From assembly GCF_002198095.1 (NCBI RefSeq), contig NZ_NHMK01000009.1, positions 682,001 through 746,000 on the forward strand: DNA of 64,000 nucleotides, written 5' to 3'. Origin of the DNA: Deinococcus indicus. GTDB taxonomy: Bacteria; Deinococcota; Deinococci; Deinococcales; Deinococcaceae. Of this stretch, positions 51,242 through 59,733 are shown piece by piece. The notes below the pieces were generated by a model, which had not been told where the DNA came from, ran no database searches, and saw only the letters and a program-made list of their open reading frames with translations. The position numbers and the translations under genes were made by a program. How positions within the stretch are numbered: the stretch's first letter is position 1; every line of letters starts with the position of its first letter.

Positions 51242-52087
51242 ATGATTGCCGTCGTCACCGACTCGACCTGCGACCTGCACCCCGACAGCGCCCGGCAACT
51301 CGGCATTCATGTCGTTCCGCTTCAGGTCCACATGCGCGACCGGACCCTCCTGGACTGGCAGGAAGTGGACCCGGACGCCGTGTACGACCACCTGCGCGCC
51401 GGCGGGACCGTCACCACCTCGCCCGTACCGGCCGACACCTTCGCCGCCCGGTACCGTGAACTGCTCGCCACGCACGACCAGATCATCAGCATCCACCTGT
51501 CCGGCAAACTCTCCGAAACGGTCCGTCACGCCCGGCAGGCCGCCGAGAGCACCGGCGAGAGCAGCCGCATTCACGTCGTGGACAGCGAACTGGCCTGCGG
51601 ACCCCTCGCCGAGGTCGTCATGGCCGCCCGCGACGCCGTCCAGGCCGGCGCGGACCTCCAGGCAGCCGCGCAGGCCGTCCACACGACCCGCAGCCTCATG
51701 CACTCGGAACTCAGCGTCGCCACGCTCGACTACCTGCGCCGCAGCGGCCGCATCGGACGCGCCCAGGCCTTCATCGGAAGCGTCCTGGGCGTGCGCCCCA
51801 TCCTGAACTTCGACGCCGGACAACTGAAAGCCGTCCGCCGCGCCCGCGTCGATCAGGCAGCCGGCGACATGCTCGGCAACCTGCGCGAACGCTTCGGCAC
51901 CCGCCCCCTGAGCGTCACCATCATGCACGCCGGACGCGACACCACCCGCATCAACGCCCTGCGCGAAGCGATGACCGCCAGCGGCCTGAACGTCCAGAAG
52001 GGCCGCGTGCAACTCATGGGCCCCGTCATCGGCGCGCACGTCGGCCCCGGCGCCTACGGCTTCAGCGTCCTGCCGCTCGACGGCTGA
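51242..52087 (+). CDS. DegV family fatty-acid-binding protein
   Basis: A 281-residue DegV protein. The N-terminal [29 protein letters not shown] and the [17 protein letters not shown] and [15 protein letters not shown] runs are those of the family, which binds fatty acids (FakB in Firmicutes). ATG 51242 has TACAAC eight bases upstream, so the upstream ORF extension is rejected. Confidence 0.9.
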   Translation: MIAVVTDSTCDLHPDSARQLGIHVVPLQVHMRDRTLLDWQEVDPDAVYDHLRAGGTVTTSPVPADTFAARYRELLATHDQIISIHLSGKLSETVRHARQAAESTGESSRIHVVDSELACGPLAEVVMAARDAVQAGADLQAAAQAVHTTRSLMHSELSVATLDYLRRSGRIGRAQAFIGSVLGVRPILNFDAGQLKAVRRARVDQAAGDMLGNLRERFGTRPLSVTIMHAGRDTTRINALREAMTASGLNVQKGRVQLMGPVIGAHVGPGAYGFSVLPLDG

Positions 52088-52091
52088 GCCC

Positions 52092-52224
52092 AAGGCAGAA
52101 GGCAGAAGGCAGAAGGCAGAAGGCAGAAGGCAGAAGGCAGAAGGCAGAAGGCAGAAGGCAGAAGGCAGAAGGCAGAAGGCAGAAGGCAGAAGGCAGAAGG
52201 CAGAAGGCAGAAGGCAGAAGGCAG
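52092..52224 (+). repeat. Heptanucleotide tandem repeat, 19 exact copies
   Basis: AAGGCAG is repeated 19 times without error (133 bases), then runs straight into a terminator stem that begins GGCAGAG. It lies five bases past the degV stop. Confidence 0.95.
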
Positions 52225-52254
52225 AGCCGCGTCACGACTGGACGCGGCTCTGCC
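52220..52254. terminator. Bidirectional terminator of degV and ileS
   Basis: GGCAGAGCCGCGTC (52220-52233) pairs exactly with GACGCGGCTCTGCC (52241-52254) across a seven-base loop. Confidence 0.88.
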
Positions 52255-52274
52255 TTCAATCGGAGTCGGGATCA
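52255..52274 (-). repeat. MITE-like element remnant at the ileS stop
   Basis: On the minus strand the ileS TGA is followed by TCCCGACTCCGATTGAA, the left end of the element, which then breaks off into the terminator. Confidence 0.6.
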
Positions 52275-55200
52275 GTTGTGGCTGACCGTCTCCAGGCGTT
52301 CCAGGTAGGCCTTCCCGCCTTCCACGTCCGCCTCGAAGCCGCTGCCTGCGCCGAACACCAGCGTCTCGGCCAGGGTCTCGCTGGTCAGGTATTCCTGCCA
52401 GGCTTCGGCGGCCTCGCGGGCGTCGCCGCTGAGGTCCAGGTGCAGGGCGATGCGGTCCTGCACCTCGAAGCCGGCCTTCTTGCGGGCGTCCTGCACGCCG
52501 CGCACGAGGTCGCGGGCAAGGCCCTCGAGTTCCAGTTCGCGGGTGAGGGTGGTGTCGAAGGCGACGAGGTATCCGGCTTCCTCCTGCGCGGCGAAGCCTT
52601 CGGGGGACTGGGCGTCCACGAGGACCTCGTCCGGCCCGAGTTCGAAGCGTTCACCGGTGGGGGCCACGACCTCGAACTGCTTGCCGTCGCGGACGAAGCG
52701 GGCGACCTCGCTGGAGTCAGCGGCGGCCAGCGCGGCGCGGACCTGCGGGACGGCCTTCCCGAACTTCTTGCCCAGCACCGGGAGGTTGGGGCGCAGCACG
52801 TAACTGACGAGTTCCGTGAACTGGTCGATCAGTTCGACCTCCTTGACGTTCAGTTCCTCCTTGATCTGCTCGGCGAAGCGGCCCAGCGCCTGGGTCTGCT
52901 CGGCGGTGCGGGCGCGCACCATGACCTTCGGGAGCGGCTGACGCTGACGCATGCCGGTCTGTCCGCGCACGGCGCGGCCCAGGCTCACGACGCGCAGCAC
53001 GGCGTCCATCTCCGCGACCAGTACGGGCGCGGCGACGGCCTCGTCCACGGTCGGCCAGGAGGTCAGGTGGACGCTGTCCGGCGCCTGCGGGTCCAGGGGC
53101 CGCACGAGGTTCTGGTACAGCGTCTCGGCCAGGAACGGCGTGAACGGCGCGGTCAGTTTCGTGACCGTGACGAGCGCGGTGTGCAGCGTGGCGTAGGCGT
53201 TGTGGTCGGCGCCGTCGTCGCCGGCCCAGAAGCGGCGGCGGTTGCGGCGCACGTACCAGTTGCTCAGGTCCTCGGTCACGAAGTCCTGCAGGGCGCGGCT
53301 GGCCCCGGTCGGGTCGTAGTTCTCCAGCGCGCCCGTGACGGTGGCGGTCAGGGCCTGCACCTTGGCGAGCAGCCAGCGGTCCACCTCGGGGCGCTGATCG
53401 GCGGGCGCGGCGGCCTTCAGGTCCGGCTGGTCCAGGTTGGCGTACAGCACGAAGAACGAGTAGGTGTTCCACAGCGTCAGGAAGTAGCTGCGGAACGCCT
53501 CGCCGACGAGGTTCATGCCGAAGCGGCGGCTCAGTTCGGGCGGCGCGCTGACGTACATGTACCAGCGGGCGGCGTCCGCGCCGTACTGCTCGAACACGTC
53601 CCAGGGGTTCACGACGTTCCCCTTGCTCTTGCTCATCTTCGCGCCCTTCTCGTCCAGGATGTGCCCGGAGCAGATGACGCTCTTGTACGCCACGGAATCG
53701 AACACCATCGTGCCGATCTGGTGCAGGGAGTTGAACCAGCCGCGCGTCTGGTCGATGGCCTCCGCGATGAAGTCCGCCGGGAAGCCCCCGTTCTCGAACT
53801 TCTCCCTGTTCTCGAAGGGGTAGTGGTGCTGCGCGAACGGCATGGAGCCGCTGTCGTACCAGACGTCCATCACGTACGGCACGCGCCGGAAGGTCTTCCC
53901 ATCCGCCTCGAAGGTGATGTCGTCCACGAACGGGCGGTGCGGGTCGAAGTCCGGGCCCGTCAGTTCGGGGCGGCCACTCAGTTCGGCCAGTTCGGCGTAA
54001 CTGCCGACCACGCGGTACTCGCCGTCCTCGGCCTCCCACACGGGCAGCGGCGTGCCCCAGTAGCGGTTGCGCGAGAGGTTCCAGTCGATCAGGTTCTCCA
54101 GCCACCCGCCGTACCGGCCGTTGCGGATGTGCGCGGGGTGCCAGTCGATCGTCTGGTTCAGTTCGATCAGGCGCTCCTTCAGGCGGGTGTTGTTCAGGTA
54201 CCAGCTCTCGGTGGCGTAGTACATCAGCGGCGTGCCGCAGCGCCAGCAGTGCGGGTAGGCGTGCAGGAAGTTCTTTTCCTTCCACATCAGGCCGCGCGCG
54301 CGCAGGTCCCGGACGATCTCGGTGTTCGCGTCGCGGAAGAACACGCCCTGCCACGGGCCGAAGCGGTGCTTGCCCTCGCCGTCCACCCCCACGATCACCG
54401 GGAAGCCGTAGTTGCGGGCCAGACGCATGTCGTCCTCACCGAACGCGGGCGCGGTGTGCACGATGCCGGTGCCGTCACTGTCGGACACGTAGGTGTCCAG
54501 GCCGGACATCCACACGGGCTTGCCCTCACCTTCGGCCTCGTACGCTTCGGTGAAGAGCGGCTGGTACGCTACCCGTTCCAGTTCGCTGCCCCTGAACGTT
54601 TGGACGACCTCGGCGTCCTCGCCCAGCACCTCGTCCTTCAGGCTGGCGGCCAGGATCAGCACCGCGCCGTCCCTGTCGCGCGCGGCCACGTACTCGAAGT
54701 CCGGGTGGATGGCGACGCCCACGTTGTACGGCAGCGTCCAGGGCGTGGTCGTCCACACCAGGAACGCCGCGCCGTCCTCCAGGCCCAGGCGGGCCGGGTC
54801 GGTCAGGCGGAACGGCACGTACACGCTGGGGTCCTGGATGTCCTTGTAGCCCTCGCTGACCTCGGCGTTGCTCAGGGTCGTGCCGTCCTTGGGGCAGTAC
54901 GGCGCGACGCGGAAGCCCTTGTACAGCAGGCCCTTCTCATTCAGGTTCTTGACGCTCCACCACACGCTCTCGATGTAGTCCTTGTGCAGCGTCATGTAAG
55001 CGTCGTCCAGATCCACCCAGTAGCCCATGCGCTCGGTGAACCGGCGCCACTCGGCCTCGTACTCGAACACGCTGGCGCGGCACTCGGCGTTGAACTTGTC
55101 GATGCCGTACGCCTCGACCTCGCGTTTGCTGTTCAGGCCGAGTTTCTTCTCGACACCCAGCTCGACCGGCAGGCCGTGCGTGTCCCAGCCGGCCTTGCGG

Positions 55201-55460
55201 GGCACGTGGAAGCCCTGCATGGTCCGGAAGCGCGGGAAGAGGTCCTTGAAGGAGCGGGCCTGGACGTGGTGCACGCCGGGCTGGCCGTTCGCGGTGGGCG
55301 GGCCCTCGAAGAACGTGAAGACGGGGCCGCCCTGGGTCTGTTCCAGTGAGCGTTCGAACACGCGTTCGCGTTTCCAGAAGTCGAGGATGCCCTGTTCCAG
55401 CGCGGGGAAGTTCGGGTTGCCCTGCACGGGCGTGAAGAGGGTCTTCTTGTCGGTGGTCAT
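52272..55460 (-). CDS. ileS: Isoleucyl-tRNA synthetase (type 2, eukaryote-like)
   Basis: A 1062-residue class I synthetase. The HIGH-type site is seen in [20 protein letters not shown], the editing-domain region follows, and the KMSKS loop is [35 protein letters not shown] and overall length place it in the type 2 group that is shared with eukaryotes and often resists mupirocin. ATG 55460 overlaps the stop of a 49-residue leader ORF, and a T-box lies further upstream. Confidence 0.97.
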   Translation of the reverse strand: MTTDKKTLFTPVQGNPNFPALEQGILDFWKRERVFERSLEQTQGGPVFTFFEGPPTANGQPGVHHVQARSFKDLFPRFRTMQGFHVPRKAGWDTHGLPVELGVEKKLGLNSKREVEAYGIDKFNAECRASVFEYEAEWRRFTERMGYWVDLDDAYMTLHKDYIESVWWSVKNLNEKGLLYKGFRVAPYCPKDGTTLSNAEVSEGYKDIQDPSVYVPFRLTDPARLGLEDGAAFLVWTTTPWTLPYNVGVAIHPDFEYVAARDRDGAVLILAASLKDEVLGEDAEVVQTFRGSELERVAYQPLFTEAYEAEGEGKPVWMSGLDTYVSDSDGTGIVHTAPAFGEDDMRLARNYGFPVIVGVDGEGKHRFGPWQGVFFRDANTEIVRDLRARGLMWKEKNFLHAYPHCWRCGTPLMYYATESWYLNNTRLKERLIELNQTIDWHPAHIRNGRYGGWLENLIDWNLSRNRYWGTPLPVWEAEDGEYRVVGSYAELAELSGRPELTGPDFDPHRPFVDDITFEADGKTFRRVPYVMDVWYDSGSMPFAQHHYPFENREKFENGGFPADFIAEAIDQTRGWFNSLHQIGTMVFDSVAYKSVICSGHILDEKGAKMSKSKGNVVNPWDVFEQYGADAARWYMYVSAPPELSRRFGMNLVGEAFRSYFLTLWNTYSFFVLYANLDQPDLKAAAPADQRPEVDRWLLAKVQALTATVTGALENYDPTGASRALQDFVTEDLSNWYVRRNRRRFWAGDDGADHNAYATLHTALVTVTKLTAPFTPFLAETLYQNLVRPLDPQAPDSVHLTSWPTVDEAVAAPVLVAEMDAVLRVVSLGRAVRGQTGMRQRQPLPKVMVRARTAEQTQALGRFAEQIKEELNVKEVELIDQFTELVSYVLRPNLPVLGKKFGKAVPQVRAALAAADSSEVARFVRDGKQFEVVAPTGERFELGPDEVLVDAQSPEGFAAQEEAGYLVAFDTTLTRELELEGLARDLVRGVQDARKKAGFEVQDRIALHLDLSGDAREAAEAWQEYLTSETLAETLVFGAGSGFEADVEGGKAYLERLETVSHN

Positions 55461-55606
55461 GTGATCTCCGGGTGGGTGGTGAGGGTCGTGATGGGTCGGG
55501 CGTCGGAGGCGGGGGTCACCCGCGTCCGAATGGGCGGCCTGGGCCGGGCGGGGCAGAGGGGCGTCGGGTGGGCCAGTCGGGTGCGGTGGATTCGGCTGCG
55601 GGGCAT
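55457..55606 (-). CDS. 49-residue leader ORF coupled to ileS
   Basis: ATG 55606 has a strong ribosome site GGAGGTGA just upstream. The ORF encodes a basic, Pro- and Thr-rich peptide with four Ile codons and ends in a TGA that overlaps the ileS ATG (ATGA at 55457-55460). No family is recognised. It looks like a translational coupler that feeds ileS. Confidence 0.55.
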   Translation of the reverse strand: MPRSRIHRTRLAHPTPLCPARPRPPIRTRVTPASDARPITTLTTHPEIT

Positions 55607-55652
55607 GGTCACCTCCGGCGGGGGCGGGTCAGGGAACGGAAAGAGGGGGCGG

Positions 55653-55997
55653 CTAGTCGACGATGAACAGCGTGGCTCCCACGGCGGTGCTCGACCGGTG
55701 CGGTTCGGCGTGGTCGGCCACCTGATACGACTCGCCGGGCCGCAGCGTGAAGGTGCGCCCGTCGGCCAGTTCGGTGTCCAGCTGCCCGGCCAGCACGAGC
55801 AGGACGTGGCCCTTCTCGCACCAGTGGTCGGCCCGGTACCCCGGCGAGTACTCGACCATCCGCACGCGGACTGGTCCACCCGGCCCGGCCCCGAACTGCC
55901 GGGTGCGCCACACGGCCATGCCGCTTTCGCCGGGGTGTTCGGTGGCGGGCACGTCGGCCCAGGTGGTCACGCCGAAGGGAATGTCGGTCAGTTGCAC
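55653..55997 (-). CDS. Small cupin-fold protein (DHCW-type motif)
   Basis: A 114-residue single-domain cupin. The run YSPGYRADHWCEKGHVLLVLAGQLDTELADGRTFTLRPGESYQVAD holds the DHxCxKGH-like motif and the cupin 1 and cupin 2 boxes. GTG 55997 is chosen because GGAGG stands seven bases ahead; the longer ORF runs into the T-box. It sits between the T-box and ileS, so its translation is probably Ile-tRNA-controlled. Ligand unknown. Confidence 0.8.
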   Translation of the reverse strand: MQLTDIPFGVTTWADVPATEHPGESGMAVWRTRQFGAGPGGPVRVRMVEYSPGYRADHWCEKGHVLLVLAGQLDTELADGRTFTLRPGESYQVADHAEPHRSSTAVGATLFIVD

Positions 55998-56086
55998 GGC
56001 TCGGTCCTCCGGGGAACGGGAGAGGGGCGGCGGGTCACTCAGCGGACGACGGGGCAGAACGCTGCCTCGTGTGCTGGGACGCGCCG

Positions 56087-56360
56087 CCCGGAGTCCGGAG
56101 CGGGGGCGTGGTACCACCCAACTTCACCGCCCGTCAGTGGGGGGCGGTCTTCATTGCAGGTCCCTCTGCCGGGGGGTGACCGGACGGTTCTACTCGGCCC
56201 CGCCAGGGGGGCGTTTCTTCCGTCAGCGCGGGAGGTGATCTTCGGCGTTCGCGGCTGGCGTCAGGCTCTCACCGTCCCTGACTCGCTCCCGCTGCCCTGC
56301 GTGGCCTACTGTCCTCACGTTCGCTTCGTGGTTGTCTCACCCCGCTCGGGGGCTGCGCTC
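56087..56360 (-). promoter_or_regulatory. T-box riboswitch (ATC/Ile specifier) of the cupin-ileS operon
   Basis: Read on the minus strand it has, in order: GGACAGTAGGCC (AGTA motif), AGCGGGAGCGAG and GGTGAGAGCC (stem I), GCCGAAGATCACC with the ATC specifier at 56239-56237, CCGAGTAGAACCGTCCGGT (stem II pseudoknot region), the stem III hairpin ACCGCCC/GGGCGGT, and the T-box GGGTGGTACCACG (56119-56107) that pairs with the tRNA acceptor end. After it CTCCGGG (56093-56087) can pair with CCCGGAG (56013-56007) that includes the cupin ribosome site, so control is probably at translation. Confidence 0.88.
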
Positions 56361-56389
56361 ATGGTAGGGCGGCAGGCTACGTCGGTCAA
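56361..56389 (-). promoter_or_regulatory. Promoter of the T-box/cupin/ileS operon
   Basis: On the minus strand TTGACC (56389-56384), 17 bases, then TACCAT (56366-56361). It is the best -35/-10 pair in the window, and the RNA would start a few bases before the T-box. Confidence 0.75.
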
Positions 56390-56498
56390 CGTGTGCGGTC
56401 CGCGCCGCCCACCCGGAGTATGCTGAGGTCCGCTCCTTCCCCCTTCCATTCCCTCCTCTCGAAGCGGCCCGCACGTCCCCCGTGAGCCTGCAGGTGTT

Positions 56499-56504
56499 TA
56501 CAAT
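56499..56504 (+). promoter_or_regulatory. -10 box TACAAT of rho
   Basis: TACAAT lies about 20 bases before the rho leader ORF, divergent from the ileS promoter. Confidence 0.6.
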
Positions 56505-56524
56505 GACTGCCAGGGAGAACCTTA

Positions 56525-56602
56525 ATGAAACTCTGTAGCCACAACCTTGACCACCGGCCACGCGCGCCGATTCCGGCCGCCGGGCGCGAGGTCCAGCAGT
56601 GA
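56525..56602 (+). CDS. 25-residue rho leader ORF
   Basis: ATG 56525 follows GGGAG at eight bases and encodes a 25-residue peptide starting MKLCSHNLDHRPRAP. Its TGA overlaps the rho GTG as GTGA. It is probably a leader that couples or regulates rho translation. Confidence 0.6.
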   Translation: MKLCSHNLDHRPRAPIPAAGREVQQ

Positions 56603-57876
56603 CGGACCCCGCCCTGAACAGCCTGCCGTACCATGAACTGCAGCAGAAGATCCTGCCCGAACTGCACCTGATCGCCGCCGGGTACGGCATCGAGAACTAC
56701 CGCAAACTGAAAAAGGACGCCCTGGCGCTCGCCATCATGGAGCACCAGGCGGACGCCGAAGGGCAGCTGCTCGCGCGCGGATTCCTGGAAATCAGCGCCG
56801 ACGGGTACGGCTTCCTGCAGGCCGACCTGCTCGACCCGAACAGCCGCACCGTGCTGATCACCGCCGGCCTGATCAAGCAGTTCCACCTGCGCACCGGTGA
56901 CGAGATCATCGGCCGGGCCCGCAAACCCCGCGAGAACGAACGCTTCGGGTCGCTCGTGCAGGTGGAAGCCGTGAACGGCCTGGACCCCGAAACGGCCCGC
57001 CGCCGCCCCCGCTTCGATGACCTGACCCCCACCTTCCCGGACGCGCAACTGGTCCTGGAAGACCCCACCATGGACGACGGCCTGAGCCTGCGCGTCGTGG
57101 ACCTGCTCGTGCCCATCGGGCGGGGTCAGCGCGCCCTGATCGTCGCGCCGCCCAAGGCCGGTAAGACCAGCCTGCTGAAGAAGATCGCGAACTCCATCGT
57201 CAAGAACTACCCGGACGTGACCGTCATGGTCCTGCTGGTCGACGAGCGCCCCGAGGAGGTCACGGACTTCCGCGAGAGCGTGCAGGGCGCGCAGGTCATC
57301 GCCAGCACCTTCGACGAGCCGCCCCAGCATCACGTGCGCGTCGCGGAGTTCGTGCACGAACGCGCCCGCCGCATCGTGGAGGAGGGCGGGCACGTGGTGA
57401 TCCTGCTGGATTCCATCACGCGACTGGCGCGCGCGAACAACCTCGTCACCCCGCCCACCGGACGCACCCTGTCCGGCGGTCTGGACAGCAACGCGCTGCA
57501 CTGGCCCAAGCGTTTCCTGGGCGCGGCCCGCAACATCCGCGAGGGCGGCAGCCTGACCATCCTGGCGACCGCCCTGGTGGAGACCGGCAGCCGCATGGAC
57601 GACGTGATCTTCGAGGAATTCAAGGGCACCGGCAACGCGGAACTCGTGCTGTCGCGCCGCCTCGAGGAACGCCGGATCTTCCCGGCGCTGGACATCCTGA
57701 AGTCCGGCACGCGCCGCGAGGAACTGCTGCTGCAGCCCGAAGTCCTGAAGAAGATGTGGCTGCTGCGCAAGGTCATCAGCGACATGGACCCGGCGGACGC
57801 CATGGAAATGCTGCTGTCCCGCATGGGAAAAACCCGGAACAACGTCGAATTCCTGCAGGGCCTCGCCGGCGGTTGA
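56599..57876 (+). CDS. rho: Transcription termination factor Rho
   Basis: A 425-residue hexameric RNA helicase. The N-terminal helix bundle and OSBP-like RNA-binding domain (GFLEISADGYGFLQ) are followed by the ATPase core with Walker A APPKAGKTSLLKKIA, the Walker B region VVILLDSITRLARANN and the Q/R-loop LSGGLDSNALHWPKRFLGAARN. GTG 56599 overlaps the leader stop. It lacks the long N-terminal insertion of actinobacterial Rho. Confidence 0.97.
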   Translation: MTDPALNSLPYHELQQKILPELHLIAAGYGIENYRKLKKDALALAIMEHQADAEGQLLARGFLEISADGYGFLQADLLDPNSRTVLITAGLIKQFHLRTGDEIIGRARKPRENERFGSLVQVEAVNGLDPETARRRPRFDDLTPTFPDAQLVLEDPTMDDGLSLRVVDLLVPIGRGQRALIVAPPKAGKTSLLKKIANSIVKNYPDVTVMVLLVDERPEEVTDFRESVQGAQVIASTFDEPPQHHVRVAEFVHERARRIVEEGGHVVILLDSITRLARANNLVTPPTGRTLSGGLDSNALHWPKRFLGAARNIREGGSLTILATALVETGSRMDDVIFEEFKGTGNAELVLSRRLEERRIFPALDILKSGTRREELLLQPEVLKKMWLLRKVISDMDPADAMEMLLSRMGKTRNNVEFLQGLAGG

Positions 57877-57907
57877 CGTTGTCTATTCTCGATTCTGGAG
57901 TTCACAC

Positions 57908-59257
57908 TTGCCCTTCCTTCCTTCCCGCGGCCTGACCTTCCGGGCCGCCGTGACGGCCGCGCTGCTGCTGGTCCCCCAGGCCGGCGCGCAGCAGGCCACG
58001 CCCCTCGAACAGCTCACCGCGCCGCTGCAACCGAACCTGCAGGTCCCGGCGGACCTCGTCCTGGACCGCATGCCGGTCCGGAACCTGGAGGTCGTCACGG
58101 ACGGCCGCACCGCCGCCGGGAGCCTCGCGCGGCGTTACGGCGTCGCGCCCGGCGCGGTGCGCCTGCTGGACCGCCGCGACGGACTGCGCCTGTTCCGGGT
58201 GCAGTTGCCGCAGCGTGAAACGGCCCGGCAGCCGCAGCGTCCCGCGTCCGTCCGCACGTACGTCGTGCGGGCCGGCGACACCATGGGCCGCGTGGCGAAC
58301 CGCTTCGGCCTGAGCCTGGTGGACCTGCTGAGCGCCAACCTGGACCGCACCAGCCTGGACGACCTGCCGGTCGGTTCGACCCTGAACGTCCCGACCGGCC
58401 AGCCGGGCCTGCTGGTCCGCATCAAGCCGGGCCAGTCGGCGCTGTCCCTGATCGCCGGGTACGGCGCGGACCTCGTGGCGACCGCCCGCGCCAACGACGT
58501 GCTGCCCACCGAGTTGCAGGTCGGGGACGAACTGCTGCTGCCGGGCATCCGCGCCGAGAACTTCGCGCAGACCCTCGCGGAGAAACGCGAGGCCGAACGT
58601 CAGGCGCAGCTCGCGCGGGAACGGCAGCAGAAGTACGAACGGTACCTCGCCTGGAAGAAGCAGAAGGAACGCGAACGCCTCGAGGAGAAGTACGCGGCGC
58701 AGGCCCGTTACGAGAAGTACCTCGCGTGGAAGAACAGCCCGGAACGCCGCGCGCAGGTGGAAGCCTACGAACGTCAGGCGCAGTACGAGGCGGCGCAGGC
58801 CGCCGCCCGCACCCGGCAGGCCACGGCGGCCCAGGCGTCACGGGCGGCCGTCACGGCGGCCAGTTCCGGCAGCGTCCGCTCCGGACTGGCGTGGCCCATG
58901 CGGTCCTACCGCCTGACCAGCCGCTACGGTGAGCGCGACATCGCCTTCCACCGGCAGTTCTTCCACGGTGGGATCGACCTGGCCGCGCCGTACGGCACGC
59001 CGATCTACGCGTCGGCGGCCGGGACGGTCACGCAGAGCGGGTACGGCGCGTTCGGCCTGAACGTCTGGACGACCGGCGGGGACTCCACGCTGATCTACGG
59101 GCACATGAGCCGCGCGGCCGTGTCGGTCGGCCAGCGGGTCGAGCAGGGGCAACTGCTGGGTTACGTGGGCTGCACCGGCGTGTGTACCGGCCCGCACCTG
59201 CACTTTGAGGTCCGGATCGGCGGAGAGACCGTCAACCCGCTGGGACTGCTGCCTTGA
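57908..59257 (+). CDS. LysM / coiled-coil / M23 peptidoglycan endopeptidase
   Basis: A 449-residue exported protein. After a signal peptide come two LysM repeats (YVVRAGDTMGRVANRFGL and LLVRIKPGQSALSLIAGYG), a long charged coiled coil with a duplicated KYExYLAWK unit, and a C-terminal M23 domain with HGGIDLAAPYGTPIYA and HLHFEVRIGG, which hold the zinc ligands. It should cut wall peptide cross-links, like EnvC/NlpD or MepM proteins. TTG 57908 has TGGAG eight bases ahead. It overlaps the next gene's TTG. Confidence 0.9.
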   Translation: MPFLPSRGLTFRAAVTAALLLVPQAGAQQATPLEQLTAPLQPNLQVPADLVLDRMPVRNLEVVTDGRTAAGSLARRYGVAPGAVRLLDRRDGLRLFRVQLPQRETARQPQRPASVRTYVVRAGDTMGRVANRFGLSLVDLLSANLDRTSLDDLPVGSTLNVPTGQPGLLVRIKPGQSALSLIAGYGADLVATARANDVLPTELQVGDELLLPGIRAENFAQTLAEKREAERQAQLARERQQKYERYLAWKKQKERERLEEKYAAQARYEKYLAWKNSPERRAQVEAYERQAQYEAAQAAARTRQATAAQASRAAVTAASSGSVRSGLAWPMRSYRLTSRYGERDIAFHRQFFHGGIDLAAPYGTPIYASAAGTVTQSGYGAFGLNVWTTGGDSTLIYGHMSRAAVSVGQRVEQGQLLGYVGCTGVCTGPHLHFEVRIGGETVNPLGLLP

Positions 59258-59655
59258 CGTACCCCGGCGCGCGCCTGAACCTGCTCGTGGTGGACGACGA
59301 GGAGCAGATTCTCGAGCTGCTCGACCTGACCCTGACCATGCAGGGGTTTCACGTGTTCCCGGCCGCGAACGGTCCGGCCGCGCTGGATCAGCTGGCCCGT
59401 CACGCCGTGGACGTGATCGTCATGGACGTCCTGATGACTCCCTGGGACGGGTTCGACACGGTCCGCCGCATGTTCGACCGGCAGGGGGCGGCGTTGCCGC
59501 CGGTGGTGTTCCTGTCGGGGCTGGCGCGGCCGGCGGTCATGCCGGAACTGGGGGACGGCGTGATCAGCGAGTATGTCGTCAAGCCGTTCCGCCCGTCGCA
59601 GCTGGTCGAGGTGATCGAGCGGGCGTACCTGCGCGGCCAGCAGCGAGCTCCCTGA
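59254..59655 (+). CDS. Single-domain response regulator
   Basis: A 133-residue receiver-only protein: acid pair Asp14-Asp15, phospho-acceptor Asp58 (DVIVMDVLM) and Lys110 (YVVKPF). There is no output domain, so it may signal through protein contact. TTG 59254 overlaps the M23 stop as TTGA, so the two are made together. No kinase is adjacent. Confidence 0.88.
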   Translation: MTYPGARLNLLVVDDEEQILELLDLTLTMQGFHVFPAANGPAALDQLARHAVDVIVMDVLMTPWDGFDTVRRMFDRQGAALPPVVFLSGLARPAVMPELGDGVISEYVVKPFRPSQLVEVIERAYLRGQQRAP

Positions 59656-59688
59656 TACCCACCCAGATCTGACCCCACCCAGTCTCTG

Positions 59689-59716
59689 AATCTGACCCTT
59701 TTTCTGGGGTCAGATT
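59689..59716 (+). terminator. Terminator before pdxS
   Basis: AATCTGACCC (59689-59698) pairs with GGGTCAGATT (59707-59716), followed by TCTT. The -10 box of pdxS begins five bases later. Confidence 0.75.
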
Positions 59717-59721
59717 TCTTC

Positions 59722-59727
59722 TATGGT
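59722..59727 (+). promoter_or_regulatory. -10 box TATGGT of leaderless pdxS
   Basis: TATGGT, six bases (GCGGCC), then the pdxS ATG. Confidence 0.65.
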
Positions 59728-59733
59728 GCGGCC

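Noticed and set aside
52092..52224. Heptamer array as a CRISPR
   Set aside because: The units are seven bases with no spacers, and no cas gene is near.
52062..52259. Minus-strand ORF with a repeated CLLPSAF peptide
   Set aside because: It is just the translation of the 19-copy heptamer, which keeps one frame cycle open; there is no promoter, ribosome site or family match.
52278..55349. 1023-codon plus-strand ORF opposite ileS
   Set aside because: High GC content keeps antisense frames open; composition is typical of a shadow (Val/Leu/Arg/His-rich), and ileS is certain on the other strand.
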